Shown in pieces: positions 25,144 to 33,339 of a stretch of DNA of 64,000 nucleotides (its first letter is position 1; each line of letters starts with the position of its first letter). The DNA is from Mycobacterium sp. DL440. GTDB taxonomy: Bacteria; Actinomycetota; Actinomycetes; Mycobacteriales; Mycobacteriaceae. The stretch is taken from positions 3,861,327-3,925,326 of the forward strand of contig NZ_CP050191.1 in the NCBI RefSeq assembly GCF_011745145.1. Reading direction: 5' to 3'. The notes under the pieces were generated by a model. It ran no database searches and was not told the origin of the DNA. It worked only from the letters and a program-made list of their open reading frames with translations. The position numbers were made by a program, and so were the translations under genes.

Positions 25144-25591
25144 CGTTATCGGCACCTCCGCCGGCAAGGCTTTCACCGGCTCTAGATTCCAGTTCGATCT
25201 GCGCCGGGAGTGGCGCGGTTGCATTGAGTCTAGCGACGAAACCGACAGGTCCCGGACGAGTTCACAGCGAATGCGGGACACTCACCAATTCTCTCTCAGA
25301 ATGCGCTTAGGAAATTCTTCGTTATCGACTCGTTACCTTTTGGTCGCTTTTGATTAAATGCCGGTTACCAGGGACTTCGCAGGATCCGTAAGGCGTGGCA
25401 CATTTCACGAGCAGCAGGGCCGTCAATGGCAATTCTTACCATCCCCGGCAAAAGTGAGCGGTAGATCACACCACGACACGCCAGCAAACTTTCTGCAGCG
25501 TCAACTCAAGGCCGCCGGCGGTGGCGACCGATATGTGTTACTGCTGTGACAGCTGAGCCATGCGGATTCGGTAGTTCGCTGCCCGCAGCAA
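25144..25591. other. 448-bp intergenic region
   Basis: It holds the promoter of the leftward propeller gene. The central part (about 25310-25560) is AT-richer than its surroundings. A 63-codon plus-strand frame (25358-25549) has no ribosome-binding site or recognisable sequence and is not called. Confidence 0.35.
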
Positions 25592-26344
25592 CTACCCCGT
25601 CACCGGCCGCAGCACGAGGCTCACCTCGCACGATCCGTGGCGGGCGTCGGGCCGCACCGAAGCCGTGTATCGACCGCCGATGACCTCAGCGTTCAGGTCG
25701 ATCACTTCCTGGATCATGCCCTGCTGGATACCGCGGACCACCTCGGGGGAATCAACTGCGACTTCGGCCAGCGGGCACGTGCAGATCTCGACGGATACTT
25801 CGCCGAACGAGTTGAACACCGAACGGATCTGGAATCCGAGTTCACCGAGGGTGGCCACCACCAGGTCGGCGATCGACGCCTCACTGCGCCGGCGCGCCAC
25901 CCGCACCCGGTGCGCCAGGTCGGCACCGATCCGCAGTGCCCGCGCTTCCCGTTCCTCGGGCGTGCCTCCCAGGTGCGCGGCGAACAACGCGACGATGTCC
26001 GCGTAGTCGAGTCGCGGGGCGATCTCGTAGGTCAATCGCGGCCGGCCGACTCGCCCCGCACCGGCCGTCGCCCCGCCACGGCGGATGACCCCCTGGTCTT
26101 CGAGCGTGCTCAGGTGAAACCGTGCGGTGGTGACGTGGATCTGCAGCGTCTCGGAGATCTGCCGGGCATCCACCGGGCTGTCGGCGGCACGCAGCAGGTC
26201 CAGAACCCGCCGCCGCTGTTGGCCGACCGCCCGATCCGATTCGACGCGTTCACCGTGCCGGGGCATGCACACATCATGCACGGCGGCGGGCCGCCCATCT
26301 GGCACGGCGGCGGGCCGCCCATCTGGCACGGCGGCTGGTGTCAT
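25592..26344 (-). CDS. Winged-HTH regulator (SufR/ArsR-like), last gene of iron-boxed operon
   Basis: 250 aa. The HTH VDARQISETLQIHVTTARFHLSTLEDQG precedes a hinge with a glycine/arginine linker. The C-terminal domain VEICTCPLAEVAVDSPEVVRGIQQGMIQEVI resembles the effector half of SufR-like proteins. Only two cysteines (CTC) remain in the segment that normally binds an iron-sulphur cluster. The ATG at 26344 overlaps the methyltransferase stop (ATGA); an ATG at 26266 would remove an N-terminal tail made of two PAAVPDGR octapeptides encoded by a 24-bp tandem repeat. It is probably a local regulator of the operon. Confidence 0.75.
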   Translation of the reverse strand: MTPAAVPDGRPAAVPDGRPAAVHDVCMPRHGERVESDRAVGQQRRRVLDLLRAADSPVDARQISETLQIHVTTARFHLSTLEDQGVIRRGGATAGAGRVGRPRLTYEIAPRLDYADIVALFAAHLGGTPEEREARALRIGADLAHRVRVARRRSEASIADLVVATLGELGFQIRSVFNSFGEVSVEICTCPLAEVAVDSPEVVRGIQQGMIQEVIDLNAEVIGGRYTASVRPDARHGSCEVSLVLRPVTG

Positions 26345-27153
26345 TTCGATTCTGCGGCAGGCACCGCGGCGACGATCGCCACCGCGGTCAGGTGCTCGGA
26401 GTAGCGGTTGAACGTCTTGCGCATGTGTAGGACTCGCTTACGTGCAGCCGGATGTGTCAGCACGTTGCCGACGATCCGCAGTGCTCCGAGCACGCCCTCG
26501 TCGGCGATGACCCGGCGCGGTTGCAGCAGTGCCATCGGGGCACGATTGACGCTGACCACCTCGAATCCCGCGCCGGTCAGCAGCTCGGTCCATTCGGCCA
26601 CGGTCAGTGGCCGGGCGTTGACCTTGATGGCGCGGGCCATCTCGCGGCGGATGTCGTCCTTGATCTCGTCGGCCAGATCGTCGGGCATCAGCCCCAGTTC
26701 GTGGATGGCGTAGCGCCCACCGGGCCGCAGTACCCGGAAGGCCTCGTCGACGATGGCCTGCTTGGCCTTCTCGCCCTGCATGGTCAGCATGGCCTCGCCG
26801 ACGACGACGTCGGCCGAGCCGGCGTCGAGGCCGGTGGCGGCGGCGTCGGCAGCGACCAGCCGACCGCCGGTGTCGGCCACCACTTTCTGCAGCGGGGTCG
26901 AGGTCGTCGAGCTGTCGTCGACGCCGACGTACGAGCGGGGCCGGCGCGCGGCGATGTCGGTGGCCGTCCGGCCCAGCCCAGGCCCGAGTTCGACGACGTC
27001 GGCGTCGGTGATCCGCGCCTCGGCGAGCAGGCGGGTGGTCAGCTCGAGTCCGCCCGGCCGGAGCACCCGCTTGCCGAGCCGGGCCAGCAGCCAGTGCCCG
27101 GGCAGATCGGCGTCGGACCGCTGCGCCAACGGCAGTTCGTTCTTGCTGGTCAT
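26341..27153 (-). CDS. Class I SAM-dependent methyltransferase
   Basis: 270 aa from the ATG at 27153 (GAAGGA upstream); the longer frame running into the ABC permease gene is an artefact. Motif I is VVELGPGLGRTA, motif II VVVGEAMLTM, motif III RVLRPGGRYAIHELG, the layout of small-molecule (UbiE-like) methyltransferases. The C-terminal third has MALLQPRRVIADEG. Start and stop overlap both neighbours by ATGA (27150-27153 and 26341-26344), so it is made in step with the ABC transporter and the regulator. The substrate may be a compound exported by that transporter. Confidence 0.87.
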   Translation of the reverse strand: MTSKNELPLAQRSDADLPGHWLLARLGKRVLRPGGLELTTRLLAEARITDADVVELGPGLGRTATDIAARRPRSYVGVDDSSTTSTPLQKVVADTGGRLVAADAAATGLDAGSADVVVGEAMLTMQGEKAKQAIVDEAFRVLRPGGRYAIHELGLMPDDLADEIKDDIRREMARAIKVNARPLTVAEWTELLTGAGFEVVSVNRAPMALLQPRRVIADEGVLGALRIVGNVLTHPAARKRVLHMRKTFNRYSEHLTAVAIVAAVPAAESK

Positions 27154-27938
27154 CTCGTCATTCCTTCTCGGTGAGCTGTGCACCACGTACTGCACAGCGG
27201 GACAACGGAAAACAAGGCGCACGTGTACGCCAGGGCGAGGTTCGGGCCCCACGGCGGGTTCAGGACAATGTCCTGCCCGGTGGCGTAGACGCCGTTGAGA
27301 AACGGCATGAACCGTTGGAGTGAGTAACCTCCCGGCAGGTAGCCGACGGCAGTTTCGATGACGTAGACCCACAACAGGATCACACCGACAGCTGCGGCCG
27401 GCGTCCTGATCACCGCACCCACTCCGAGCCCGAAACCGGCCGCGAAGAACGCATACACGGGCACCGTCCACAGCAGGCGCAGGCCGTTCGGATCGGTCAG
27501 CGACACCTGCCCGTAGACCGACCCCGACACCTGGGGCAAGGCGACGAGCACCAGCACCACCATGGCTGCTGCCACCACTGCCCCCAGAAGGCCGTAGAAC
27601 AACCATTTGCCGGCCAGGGACGCCGACGCACGTGGCACCGCGAACTTCACATATTGGTGTGCACCGTATCGGAATTCGTGGGCTTGGCCGTGGGCTGACG
27701 CCACCGCGGCCAGTACGACGGTCACGGTGATGACCCAGTACGCGGCGTTCGTGGTCGACACCTGCTGGACATAGGTCTGGCCTGGGATTCGGGCGAATCG
27801 TTCTGCCACATAGGCGATCAGGAAGGTGATCGCGGCGGGCAGGATCACCGCGGCCGGGACCAGGACACTCCACAACGGACCACGGCCACTGGTACGGACC
27901 ATCTCGGCCCGCATGCTGCGCAGCACCGTGCCGGTCAC
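27150..27938 (-). CDS. ABC-2 type transporter permease
   Basis: 262 aa with six predicted helices: VLVPAAVILPAAITFLIAYV, YWVITVTVVLAAVASA, LFYGLLGAVVAAAMVVLVLV, LLWTVPVYAFFAAGFGLGVGAV, AVGVILLWVYVIETAVGYL and the C-terminal LALAYTCALFSVV. The GTG start at 27938 overlaps the ATPase stop by GTGA. It pairs with the ATPase at 27935 to form a small exporter in the inner membrane. Substrate unknown; the operon's iron box and exported partner suggest an iron-responsive export or envelope function. Confidence 0.82.
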   Translation of the reverse strand: MTGTVLRSMRAEMVRTSGRGPLWSVLVPAAVILPAAITFLIAYVAERFARIPGQTYVQQVSTTNAAYWVITVTVVLAAVASAHGQAHEFRYGAHQYVKFAVPRASASLAGKWLFYGLLGAVVAAAMVVLVLVALPQVSGSVYGQVSLTDPNGLRLLWTVPVYAFFAAGFGLGVGAVIRTPAAAVGVILLWVYVIETAVGYLPGGYSLQRFMPFLNGVYATGQDIVLNPPWGPNLALAYTCALFSVVPLCSTWCTAHREGMTR

Positions 27939-28642
27939 GCGTCGGCCATCCCGAGTAGCAGGGTCTCCAGATGCTCACGCGTATCGGCACCGTCCGGCAC
28001 GATCTCGTCAAGGCTGCCCGCGACGGTAACCCGGCCTTGTTCCATCACCAACAGCCGGTCGGCGGTCAACGCCACCTCGCCGAGCAGATGGCTAGCGACC
28101 ACGACGGTGTGCCCTTCGGCAGCCAACTGCCGCAACAACTCCCGCAGCCAGACAATGCCCGGGACGTCCAGGCCGTTGACCGGTTCGTCGAAGATCAGTG
28201 CCCGTGGTTCGGCCAAAAGGGCGCTGGCGATGGCCAACCGCTGCCGCGCCCCCATCGACAGTTGCGCGATGCGTCGGTGCCGGAGTTCGGTCAGCCCCAC
28301 CTGCGCCAGCACGTCGTCGATGCGCCCCTGGGCGATGTCGCCCAGCGCAGCCAGCCAGGACAGGTGGCGCTGCACAGTATGCCGCGGGTCCATGGCCATC
28401 GGGTCGAAGTGCACACCGAGCACCCGCATCGGTTCGGTGTTGCCGTCAATTGGCTTGCCGCACAATGTAACTGTGCCGCTGTCGGGCCGCTCCAGGCCCG
28501 CGATGACGCGTAGCAGGGTGGTCTTGCCCGCACCGTTGAGGCCGAGCAGTCCGGTGACCGTGCCCGCGGGAAAGGAAGCGCTGACACCGGCCAGTGCCGG
28601 CGTGCTCCCGAACGCCTTGGTCAGCCCGCGGACCTCGATCAT
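27935..28642 (-). CDS. ABC transporter ATP-binding protein
   Basis: 235 aa from the ATG at 28642 (MIEVRGLTKAFG). Walker A is LLGLNGAGKTTLL, and the signature motif is a variant, AQLSMGARQRLAIASALL, in place of LSGGQ. Walker B is PRALIFDEPVNGLD, with the H-loop in VVVASHLL. The start lies 8 nt after the stop of the MTB12-like gene, and the stop overlaps the permease start by GTGA. The ATPase energises the adjacent ABC-2 permease, an exporter-type arrangement. Confidence 0.92.
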   Translation of the reverse strand: MIEVRGLTKAFGSTPALAGVSASFPAGTVTGLLGLNGAGKTTLLRVIAGLERPDSGTVTLCGKPIDGNTEPMRVLGVHFDPMAMDPRHTVQRHLSWLAALGDIAQGRIDDVLAQVGLTELRHRRIAQLSMGARQRLAIASALLAEPRALIFDEPVNGLDVPGIVWLRELLRQLAAEGHTVVVASHLLGEVALTADRLLVMEQGRVTVAGSLDEIVPDGADTREHLETLLLGMADA

Positions 28643-28649
28643 CGCCGGA

Positions 28650-29105
28650 TCACTGGAAGTTGCACGGAATGGGCAGGCCCAGGGTCGAGATGCCATTGCA
28701 CATCGACTTGCTCGCCAGCTTCCACTGCCCGTCGACATAGCGCCATTCGGCGGGAATCTGCAGCGTCGGCTGACCGACGCGACTGCCGTTGATCACCGCG
28801 GTGTGACTGGTGCCGTCGTGGGTCTCGGGTCCGGTCACCACGGCCGAGCCTTTCGGCGCGCGGAATATGCCGATCCGGTAGACCATCTTCGGCACGATCA
28901 CCGCACGCGGTCCGCCTTCCAGCTGAGCAGCCTTGACGTGATCCGGCGCCTGGCTCGCCACGAGTAGCTGGATCTGGGCGTTGAGTTCCTCGAGTGTGGG
29001 GACGGGAGCCGTGATGGCGAAGTCCTCGGCGGCAGCGGGGGGTGCCGCCGATATCGAAACAGCCACGACAACAGCACTGGCTACCAGGCAGATCAGGCGC
29101 TTCAT
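28650..29105 (-). CDS. Exported MTB12-like low-molecular-weight protein, first gene of iron-boxed operon
   Basis: 151 aa from the ATG at 29105, preceded by AAGGAAC. The signal peptide MKRLICLVASAVVVAVSISAAPPAAAED is cleaved probably at AAA-ED. The mature region (PTLEELNAQIQLLVASQA, KAAQLEGGPRA, EWRYVDGQWKLASKSMC) has the helix plus NTF2-like sheet layout of mycobacterial MTB12/CFP-2-type antigens. It ends with two cysteines (SMCNG, IPCNF). An iron box lies 48-66 bp upstream. The function of the family is not established, and here it may work with the ABC exporter that follows. Confidence 0.78.
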   Translation of the reverse strand: MKRLICLVASAVVVAVSISAAPPAAAEDFAITAPVPTLEELNAQIQLLVASQAPDHVKAAQLEGGPRAVIVPKMVYRIGIFRAPKGSAVVTGPETHDGTSHTAVINGSRVGQPTLQIPAEWRYVDGQWKLASKSMCNGISTLGLPIPCNFQ

Positions 29106-29152
29106 CAGCGGTTCCTTAATTTGAAGGAGAAATATTCGGTTAACCATAGAAG

Positions 29153-29171
29153 TTTGGTTAGCCTAAGGCAA
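29153..29171. promoter_or_regulatory. IdeR/DtxR-type iron box
   Basis: TTTGGTTAGCCTAAGGCAA matches the 19-bp IdeR consensus at 14 positions and contains the uninterrupted core GGTTAGCCTAA. A second partial site, GGTTAACC, sits at 29138-29145, as expected when two dimers bind. It is upstream of the operon running left from 29105, so iron-dependent repression is predicted. Confidence 0.7.
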
Positions 29172-29216
29172 CACCTTCGTCAGAAACGCTGGGTGCGCGA
29201 GTTAGCCCGATGGGGG

Positions 29217-30056
29217 TCAGAGCCGCAGCGCGGCAGCAGTGGCCGGCCCGACGATGCCGTCGACCTTCAATCCACGGGTGCGCCGTTGGAACTCCTTGAC
29301 CGCGGCCTCGGTCTGCGGGCCGAAGACACCGTCAACCTCGAGATCCCGTGCATACGCCGCGTAGGCGGACTTGAGCCGACGCTGCAACGCGGCGACCTCT
29401 GGGCCCTCCATCGGCCGGTACAGCAAGACGTCGGCGTACTTCCCCACCGGAGCCGGCGGCCTGGGCGTCGGTGCCGGCTTCGCGATATCGCCGATCCGCT
29501 CCTGGATGTCGACCCGCAGAAGGTCCATGTCGATGGCGCCCGGATCCCACTTACCTTGTGCGCGACCCGCGTATTCCTTGTGCCCGATGGTGCGTTCGGA
29601 GCTCTGCGCCAACCGGCGATTGATCGCGGCGCAACACCGCACCAGCGCGAAATACTGTGCGTCAGGCCAGTTCTTACGATGCGGTGCCGTCGGGCTGGTA
29701 CCGCTGTTGGCGCACTCGATACCGATCATGTGCCAATTGCCCATGTTCGTCGGCAACCACGGATACATGCCGGCACCGGCATGCCAGGCCACCCCGAGCG
29801 CGATGACCGTCACCGTGCCGTCGCGCGCGATGTGCAACTGCGACAACGGGCCGGGAAGGTCAGGGCGTCCATCGGCGATCGATGCGGCCGTGGCGGTGTC
29901 GGACCCGGTGTGATGCACCATCACACCCCGGATGTCCTTGAAATCGCCGTGCCCCCGCGTGCGCCAACCGGGATACTCGACGAGATCGACACCTTCTGCC
30001 CGGAGCACGTCGGCCAGCCAGACCGGGTCACCGGTCCATCGTCCTGTCTGAGGCAC
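29217..30056 (-). CDS. N-acetylmuramoyl-L-alanine amidase with peptidoglycan-binding domain (phage-lysin-like)
   Basis: 279 aa from a GTG at 30056 (AAGGAAACTCA upstream). Amidase_2 domain at about 20-180: zinc ligands are expected in GVMVHHTG, in VAWHAGAG and in the late WDPG block, as in T7-type amidases. A proline-rich linker is followed by a C-terminal PG_binding_1 repeat (VAALQRRLKSAY, VDGVFGPQTEAAVKEFQ). There is no signal peptide, like mycobacteriophage LysA proteins. Such genes are common as chromosomal homologues, and no other phage genes are near. It cleaves the amide between muramic acid and the stem peptide. Confidence 0.88.
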   Translation of the reverse strand: MPQTGRWTGDPVWLADVLRAEGVDLVEYPGWRTRGHGDFKDIRGVMVHHTGSDTATAASIADGRPDLPGPLSQLHIARDGTVTVIALGVAWHAGAGMYPWLPTNMGNWHMIGIECANSGTSPTAPHRKNWPDAQYFALVRCCAAINRRLAQSSERTIGHKEYAGRAQGKWDPGAIDMDLLRVDIQERIGDIAKPAPTPRPPAPVGKYADVLLYRPMEGPEVAALQRRLKSAYAAYARDLEVDGVFGPQTEAAVKEFQRRTRGLKVDGIVGPATAAALRL

Positions 30057-30300
30057 TGAGTTTCCTTTTCCTTGCGCAGCAAACCATCTGTAGGATCAAG
30101 CCTACGCCCGGGAACCGACATCGACCCGGATGCTCCGAGGTGGCCAGACAGGTTATGCATCAAGCTTTTTGCCGAACCAGACTTTACCTGCGGTACCGTC
30201 CGCGAGCGCGTTCGCCGGAACCCCGGTGAGCAAACATGGGCATTCGATGACAGCGACACTTCCCATCCGCACCGGCGGCCGAATGTGCGAGCATCTGCGC

Positions 30301-30996
30301 ATGGATCCGAAGGACGACCCCGAGGCCCGCATCCGGGAGCTCGAGCGCCCGCTCGCCGAAGCCGCCCATGCGTCCGAGCTCGGCACCGGTAAGACCACGG
30401 GACCTTCCGGCCCGCCGCCGACCCAGCCGTGGACCAATGCGTTCCCGCCGCCGCCCCCGGGACCCCCGGCACCGTGGCCGGGTTACGAGCCGTACCCCGC
30501 CCCGCCACAACCACGCCGCAAGTCGGGCGCCGCGCCGTTCTTCATCCTGTTCGGCGCGATGACGATGATCCTGGTTGCCGGCGGTATCGCGGCCGCTGTG
30601 ATGTTCTCCGAAACCGACGCAGGCAAGACCGACACCGACACGGTCACCGACAGCCAGCCGACGACCATCCGGCAGACAACGATCAGCGGAGTGCCACTGC
30701 CCGGATCCATTGCGCCGACGGAGGTTCCAGCTGGAGAGACGGTGATCATCTCGGGGATCAACGAGCACCGGACCGTCGAATGCCGGGAAAACACCGTGAT
30801 CGTCAGCGGCATCGAGAACGAGGTGGAGATCCTCGGCCACTGCATCGCCGTGACCGTCTCCGGTGTCGAGAACGTCGTCACCGTCGAATCCGTCGAGACC
30901 ATCGGGGTGTCAGGATTCGACAACCGGGTCACCTACCGCAGCGGGGAACCCGAGGTGAGCAAATCGGGTCAATCCAACGTGGTCGAGGCCGGCTGA
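30301..30996 (+). CDS. DUF3060 membrane-anchored protein
   Basis: 231 aa from the ATG at 30301 (MDPKDDPEARIRELERPLAEAA, the usual N-terminus of mycobacterial DUF3060 proteins). A proline-rich segment (about 45-75) leads to one membrane helix (FFILFGAMTMILVAGGIAAAVMF). The outer domain repeats short strands such as TVIISGINEH, TVIVSGIENEVEI and AVTVSGVENVVTV. This indicates a small beta-helix-like structure. Cysteines in VECRE and GHCIA may pair. Function unknown. Its 3' end overlaps the convergent hydrolase by 28 bp. Confidence 0.8.
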   Translation: MDPKDDPEARIRELERPLAEAAHASELGTGKTTGPSGPPPTQPWTNAFPPPPPGPPAPWPGYEPYPAPPQPRRKSGAAPFFILFGAMTMILVAGGIAAAVMFSETDAGKTDTDTVTDSQPTTIRQTTISGVPLPGSIAPTEVPAGETVIISGINEHRTVECRENTVIVSGIENEVEILGHCIAVTVSGVENVVTVESVETIGVSGFDNRVTYRSGEPEVSKSGQSNVVEAG

Positions 30997-31856
30997 TCGG
31001 ATTCAGTCGGGTGGTCGAGACGCCGGAGGAATTCGCCGAGCAGGCTCACCAGCGGCGCCGGATTGTCTTCGGGCACCCAGGCGTAGGAGTCGTCGATGAA
31101 TTTCAGGGTGGCCTGCGGCAGCGTCTGCGCCAGACGCGAGGCCCCTTCGGCGGGGAAGTACCGCTCCTCCCGCGGCCAGACCACCAGGGCCGGCCGGTCG
31201 TAGCCGGCCAGCCGGGGTGAGTACTCCGCCAGGTACGCCGGCGACAACCCGCTCAGGAAGCGCCGGAAATCGTTACGCACCAGAGGATCATTGCGCAGCG
31301 GCCGGAGATACTCCGCCATGATGTCGGCCGGGATGGGGCGTTTGGTGGCGCCGCCGTAGGTGATCCGGAGACGTTGTACGGGTTTCAGCCCGATCAACTT
31401 CGACTGCACCGGTCCGGCTCCGGGTAGCGAGGCAAGCTTGGACAGCACCTTGACCGGCCAGGGATCCGAGTCGAATGCGTTGGTCGCGACGAGCACCAGG
31501 GCCTCGACCCGCTGCGGGTGGCACGCGGCGACCACCTGGGCGATGTCGCCGCCGTAGCCGTTGCCGACCAGTACCGCCTGCTCGATATCGAGAGCGTCGA
31601 GTAGGTCGACAACGGTCCGCGCCAGGCCGGGCAGGGTGAGATCGGCGCCGGGCACCGCCGGGGTGTGTGATCCCAGCGCCAGATCGGGTGCGATACCACG
31701 AATTCCGCCCCCGATGCCGTCAACTACATGACGCCAGACCAGCCCGTTGGCCACCAGGCCGTGCAGCAGGACGACGGGGCGGCCGTCGCCGTACTCGCGC
31801 ACACCGACCGGGCCGCAGGGCAGCGGAACGATCCGCCGGAAGCTGAATGTGTTCAT
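30969..31856 (-). CDS. Alpha/beta hydrolase-fold protein lacking the nucleophile
   Basis: 295 aa from the ATG at 31856. The fold markers are clear: VVLLHGLVANG, then VLVGNGYGGDIAQVVAACHP at the nucleophile elbow. The central residue of the elbow is glycine, where catalytic members have Ser, Asp or Cys. The paralogue at 9034-9864 has Asp there (GNDTGG). Late motifs (ALVVWPREERYFP) remain. The protein may be a binding protein, use another residue, or be non-enzymatic. It is divergent from a TetR gene and convergent with DUF3060, with a 28-bp overlap. Confidence 0.82.
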   Translation of the reverse strand: MNTFSFRRIVPLPCGPVGVREYGDGRPVVLLHGLVANGLVWRHVVDGIGGGIRGIAPDLALGSHTPAVPGADLTLPGLARTVVDLLDALDIEQAVLVGNGYGGDIAQVVAACHPQRVEALVLVATNAFDSDPWPVKVLSKLASLPGAGPVQSKLIGLKPVQRLRITYGGATKRPIPADIMAEYLRPLRNDPLVRNDFRRFLSGLSPAYLAEYSPRLAGYDRPALVVWPREERYFPAEGASRLAQTLPQATLKFIDDSYAWVPEDNPAPLVSLLGEFLRRLDHPTESDQPASTTLD

Positions 31857-31895
31857 CTGCCTGCCCTCTCGCTGCGAGCATCGCGACATAAATTA

Positions 31896-31908
31896 ATACA
31901 GTCTGTAT
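31896..31908. promoter_or_regulatory. Probable TetR operator in second hydrolase/TetR intergene
   Basis: ATACAGTCTGTAT is a perfect palindrome around one central base. A related site, ATACAGCTTGTTA, lies at 31938-31950, 12 bp before the TetR start. ACAG/CTGT half-sites also occur in the paralogous intergene at 8990-9010. Confidence 0.6.
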
Positions 31909-31961
31909 GCAAACACATGAAAGCCGGAACATCAATACATACAGCTTGTTAAAATTTCTGC

Positions 31962-32564
31962 GTGAGTGAAGATGCCCGCGACGGCCGCGAACAACGCAGC
32001 GAAGCCACCCGCTCGGCGCTGGTCGCCGCAGCCCGCTCGCTGTTCGTCGAACGGGGCTACGCGGCCGTCTCCACCGGGGACATCGCGCGCGTCGCAGCCG
32101 TGACCCGAAACGCGCTGTACTACCACTTCCCCACCAAGGAGGCCGTGTTCCGGGCGGTCTACGAGAACGTCGAAGGCGAGTTGGCCCAACGGGTAATCCC
32201 GGCGGCCCAGGCTCACGACACGATCCGCGGCCAACTCGAGGCCGGCATCGAGGAGTTCCTCAACGGCTGTCTCGATCCGACCGTGGCACGGGTCAGCGTG
32301 CTGCAGGCCCCGGCCGCACTGGGATTCGCCCAGATGCGCGAGATCGACAACCGTAACTACCTAGGCGCACTGCACGACGGCATCCGGACCGCCATCGAGG
32401 CAGGTGAACTGCCCGACCTTCCGGTCGACACCCTCGCGTCGATGCTCATCGGGGCGCTGGATGAGGCGGCCCTGCTCATCGCGACGGCCGAGGACCCGGC
32501 TGCAGCCCGGCGCGATGCGGGCCTGGTGGCCCGGGCTCTTGTCGACGGGCTGTTCGTGGGCTGA
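31962..32564 (+). CDS. TetR family regulator, paralogue of 8368-8973
   Basis: 200 aa from a GTG at 31962. The HTH is VSTGDIARVAAVTRNALYYHFPTKEAVF at about residues 37-64. The C-terminal domain shares VLQAPAALGFAQMRE with the VLLDAPSVLGWAGFRD block of the TetR at 8368, and LIGALDEAALLIATAEDPAAARRD with the same region there. It faces a hydrolase, as its paralogue does. Palindromic ACAG/CTGT sites lie in the shared promoter. It ends one base before the convergent ABC ATPase gene. Confidence 0.88.
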   Translation: MSEDARDGREQRSEATRSALVAAARSLFVERGYAAVSTGDIARVAAVTRNALYYHFPTKEAVFRAVYENVEGELAQRVIPAAQAHDTIRGQLEAGIEEFLNGCLDPTVARVSVLQAPAALGFAQMREIDNRNYLGALHDGIRTAIEAGELPDLPVDTLASMLIGALDEAALLIATAEDPAAARRDAGLVARALVDGLFVG

Positions 32565-32565
32565 G

Positions 32566-33339
32566 CTACAGGACCTTCGAGAGAAACTCCTGCAACCGAG
32601 GATGTTTCGGGTTGTCGAATACCTCGGCCGGGGTGTCGTCCTCGACGATGTTGCCGTCGGCCATGAAGACCACCCGGGAGGCCACCTCGCGGGCGAAACC
32701 CATCTCGTGGGTCACCACTACCATCGTCATGCCGCCCTCCGCCAAGTCGCGCAGCACTTGCAGGACGTCGCCGACCATCTCCGGATCCAGCGCGCTGGTG
32801 GCCTCGTCGAACAACATGATCGACGGGTTCATCGCCAGGGCTCGGGCGATCGCGACGCGCTGTTTCTGACCACCCGACAACGTGGCCGGCTTGACCTTGG
32901 CCTTCTCCGCCAGACCCACCTGGGTAAGCAACTCCATGGCCCGTTTCTCGGCCGCGGCCTTGTTCATCTTCTTGGTCAGTAGCGGCGCCAGCGTCACATT
33001 GTCGATCACGGTCATGTGCGGGAACAGGTTGAAATGCTGGAACACCATGCCGATGTGCTGACGAACCTTGTCCAGGTTCACCTTCCGGTCGGTGAGGTCG
33101 AACTCGTCCACCGTGACCTTGCCCGCGGTGATGTCCTCGAGCTTGTTGAGGCACCGCAGGAAGGTGGATTTGCCCGATCCTGACGGTCCGATGACGCAAA
33201 CCACCTCACCCTTGCTGATCGTGGTATCGATGCCGTCGAGCACCACCAGATCGCCGAATGACTTCTTCAGGCCTTCGATGCGGATCTTGACGGTGCCCTC
33301 GGGCTCGGCGGCCGCGGCTTCCGGTACCAGCTGGGTCAT
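32566..33339 (-). CDS. Polar amino acid ABC transporter ATP-binding protein (GlnQ-type)
   Basis: 257 aa. Walker A is [14 protein letters not shown], the signature [15 protein letters not shown], Walker [15 protein letters not shown] and the H-loop VVVTHEM. The block [19 protein letters not shown] is characteristic of GlnQ/HisP-class ATPases that drive uptake of glutamine, glutamate or related amino acids. Its ATG overlaps the stop of the fused binding-protein/permease gene (ATGA at 33336-33339), so a complete importer is encoded by just two genes. Confidence 0.95.
   Translation of the reverse strand: MTQLVPEAAAAEPEGTVKIRIEGLKKSFGDLVVLDGIDTTISKGEVVCVIGPSGSGKSTFLRCLNKLEDITAGKVTVDEFDLTDRKVNLDKVRQHIGMVFQHFNLFPHMTVIDNVTLAPLLTKKMNKAAAEKRAMELLTQVGLAEKAKVKPATLSGGQKQRVAIARALAMNPSIMLFDEATSALDPEMVGDVLQVLRDLAEGGMTMVVVTHEMGFAREVASRVVFMADGNIVEDDTPAEVFDNPKHPRLQEFLSKVL

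Noticed and set aside
25358..25549. 63-codon ORF starting with ATG in the 448-bp gap
   Set aside because: No ribosome-binding site and no recognisable sequence. The composition looks random.
26279..26336. Short tandem repeat considered as a CRISPR or regulatory array
   Set aside because: The 24-bp units are in frame and coding (PAAVPDGR), with no spacers.
29217..30056. Prophage suggested by the lysin-like amidase
   Set aside because: No integrase, structural gene or attachment site nearby. Such amidases are also ordinary chromosomal genes.
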